Of a DNA stretch of 14,623 nucleotides, positions 13,476 through 14,623 are shown in pieces. Positions within the stretch are counted from its first letter, which is position 1. Each line of letters starts with the position of its first letter. The notes under the pieces are model-generated. The model did not search any database. It was not told where the DNA came from and was given only the letters and a program-made list of their open reading frames with translations. A program made the position numbers and the translations under genes. Source of the stretch: Armatimonadaceae bacterium (GTDB lineage: Bacteria > Armatimonadota > Armatimonadia > Armatimonadales > Armatimonadaceae); the NCBI GenBank assembly GCA_030446525.1, contig JAUJNC010000108.1, positions 1 through 14,623 of the forward strand, read 5' to 3'.

Positions 13476-14623
13476 CTACTTGGGTATGGCGGCCGGGTCG
13501 TAGTGGACGTACAGGGGCACGATCCACTGGTGTTCCCGGCCTTCGCGCTTCGGCAGCTCGCCCCAGCGGATCGTCTTCGCCGCGCCGTTGCGCGTGTCGG
13601 AAATCACGGTCTGGAAGCCCTGGTCCTTGCTCGGGCCGTTGCTGGAGACGACGAGGCTGGCGTGGCCGTTCTCGATGACGAAGGCGGTATCAAACGGCAC
13701 GTTGCCCTGCTGGTCGTACTGGTTGGCGATCCCGCCAAGCACCTCCAGCACCCCGCCGTCAACGACGCGCCATTCGGTCGCCCTGCCCTCGCACTTGTAG
13801 CCGAGCGCCCAGACGACGGCGCCTGCACCGACGCGGAAGTTCGGTCCTTCTTTGTATTCGGTGTTGATGAACCGTGCCCAGACCCGCTGGTTCTTCCATT
13901 CGCCGCGGGGCTTGCCCAGGCCGTCGACGCTGTTGAAAAAGACCTCCACGCCGGCCGGCGCGCCGGCGTTGACGTAGGTCGGGCCGCCCAGGCCGCCCAT
14001 GCTGCTCAGCACCACGGTGCGCGCCGCGGCGTGCTCCAGGGCCGACGCCGACCGCACGCGAATCAGATCCTCCACCACCAGCGGCTGATCCGACGCCTGC
14101 GCCACACGGAAACGGGCGGTCGTGACAGAGCCTTCCAGCTTCGCGTGCAGACCGGCGACGCGCCGCACCGTCGCCGGCACCCGGATCGTGCTCTGGATGC
14201 GGTACAGCTGCTTCGGAAAGTAGACCACGGGCGCGCCCGAATCGAACGCCGCCTGCACCGCCTTGCTGTCGTCGGCTTTCCCGTCGCCCTTCGCGCCGAA
14301 GTCGTCGGGACTGGCCCATTTGTCAGGCTCCGGCCACGGCGTCGGCGGCGTCTCGGCCACCGGCAGGCGCATCGAGCGGCGCGTTTCTCCCGCGCCGAAC
14401 GCCACGACCTCATCCGAAACGTATTCATCGACGCCGCCGCGAACCGCGATCGCGCCGCCTTTTCGCACCGCCGCGCCGTAACCGGCCACCGCCACGTCGC
14501 GGGCGAACAGATGGCCGTTCTTATCGAGGACGATGGCCGATTGGGCTGCATCGCCGCCGGTCAGGGCGGCTTCGAGCAGCACCACGTGGGCGCCGCCGCC
14601 GGTGATCTGCACGGCGGGCCCCC
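13476..14623 (-). CDS. Pectate lyase 3-like beta-helix protein (5'-truncated)
   Basis: The C-terminal ~381 residues of a larger protein whose start lies beyond the right edge; the frame is open to the last base, so the GTG at 14612 is not taken as the start. The first ~90 residues (GGGAHVVLLEAALTGG, HLFARDVAVAGYGA) look like right-handed beta-helix turns. Then SPDDFGAKGDGKADDSKAVQ with PVVYFPKQLYRIQSTIRVP is the rhamnogalacturonase/epimerase-like pectate lyase 3 signature (PF12708-type), here apparently a second copy following an earlier half. NAGAPAGVEVFFNSVDG and ARFINTEYKEGPNF continue the coil pattern. Such proteins bind or cleave uronic-acid-rich or other polysaccharides outside the cell; the signal peptide would be in the missing part. 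The stop TAG at 13476-13478 is followed in the same frame by the CBM9-like remnant. Confidence 0.85.
   Translation of the reverse strand, partial: GPAVQITGGGAHVVLLEAALTGGDAAQSAIVLDKNGHLFARDVAVAGYGAAVRKGGAIAVRGGVDEYVSDEVVAFGAGETRRSMRLPVAETPPTPWPEPDKWASPDDFGAKGDGKADDSKAVQAAFDSGAPVVYFPKQLYRIQSTIRVPATVRRVAGLHAKLEGSVTTARFRVAQASDQPLVVEDLIRVRSASALEHAAARTVVLSSMGGLGGPTYVNAGAPAGVEVFFNSVDGLGKPRGEWKNQRVWARFINTEYKEGPNFRVGAGAVVWALGYKCEGRATEWRVVDGGVLEVLGGIANQYDQQGNVPFDTAFVIENGHASLVVSSNGPSKDQGFQTVISDTRNGAAKTIRWGELPKREGREHQWIVPLYVHYDPAAIPK

Noticed and set aside
12061..13527. A 488-codon minus-strand open frame overlapping manD
   Set aside because: It is an out-of-frame shadow of manD, Arg/Ala/Pro-rich with no domain; manD shows all catalytic residues.
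1..14623. CRISPR arrays, rRNA or tRNA genes, phage genes, integrase/att pairs
   Set aside because: I looked for regularly spaced repeats, T-arm/anticodon patterns and phage or integrase motifs on both strands and saw none I could support.

Overview
This is a GC-rich stretch, very probably from the chromosome of a Gram-negative heterotroph. A lipobox lipoprotein, a formylglycine-type sulfatase, sugar-acid and dipeptide epimerase/dehydratase enzymes, a right-handed beta-helix (pectate lyase 3-like) protein and a CBM9-like scrap fit a soil- or plant-litter-associated organism. The phylum cannot be fixed from the sequence alone.

Left part (1-3350). The 3' end of a dipeptide-epimerase-like enolase-superfamily gene faces a two-gene reverse-strand operon, mhqO-mhqD (VOC ring-cleaving dioxygenase plus alpha/beta hydrolase, ATGA overlap), which matches the quinone/thiol-stress pair of that name. 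Upstream of mhqO lies about 1 kb without an intact gene. It holds two recognisable wrecks: a 5'-truncated, multiply frameshifted IS4-type transposase (2420-3014) and, right after it, the last ~70 codons of a sortase with the TLxTC active-site motif (3052-3264).

Centre (3349-6643). A tightly spaced forward cluster encodes membrane proteins: a one-helix protein, a YetF/DUF421 protein, and a protein made of two tandem DUF6328-like domains. A separately transcribed DUF3616 protein follows. This is the best candidate in the window for an undescribed functional unit, because all three cluster genes are intact and none has an assigned biochemical role.

Centre-right (6981-10013). An S1-type sulfatase with an intact C-S-A-S-R activation motif is followed by an erythromycin-esterase-family lipoprotein.

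Right part (10014-14623). This is a localised gene graveyard. On the minus strand, downstream of an intact ManD/RspA-type mannonate dehydratase, are decayed remnants of polyphosphate glucokinase, a CPA1-type Na+/H+ antiporter and a carboxypeptidase-regulatory-like lipoprotein, the last two joined at a deletion-like junction near 10750. A Gly/Ala/Asp-rich forward ORF with a good ribosome-binding site runs into them head-on. Upstream of manD is a CBM9-like C-terminal scrap in which TGA replaces an expected Trp codon, then a partial beta-helix protein that leaves the window. The neighbouring genes are intact, so the damage looks like real decay rather than uniformly poor sequence, but local sequencing error in 10.5-12 kb cannot be excluded.
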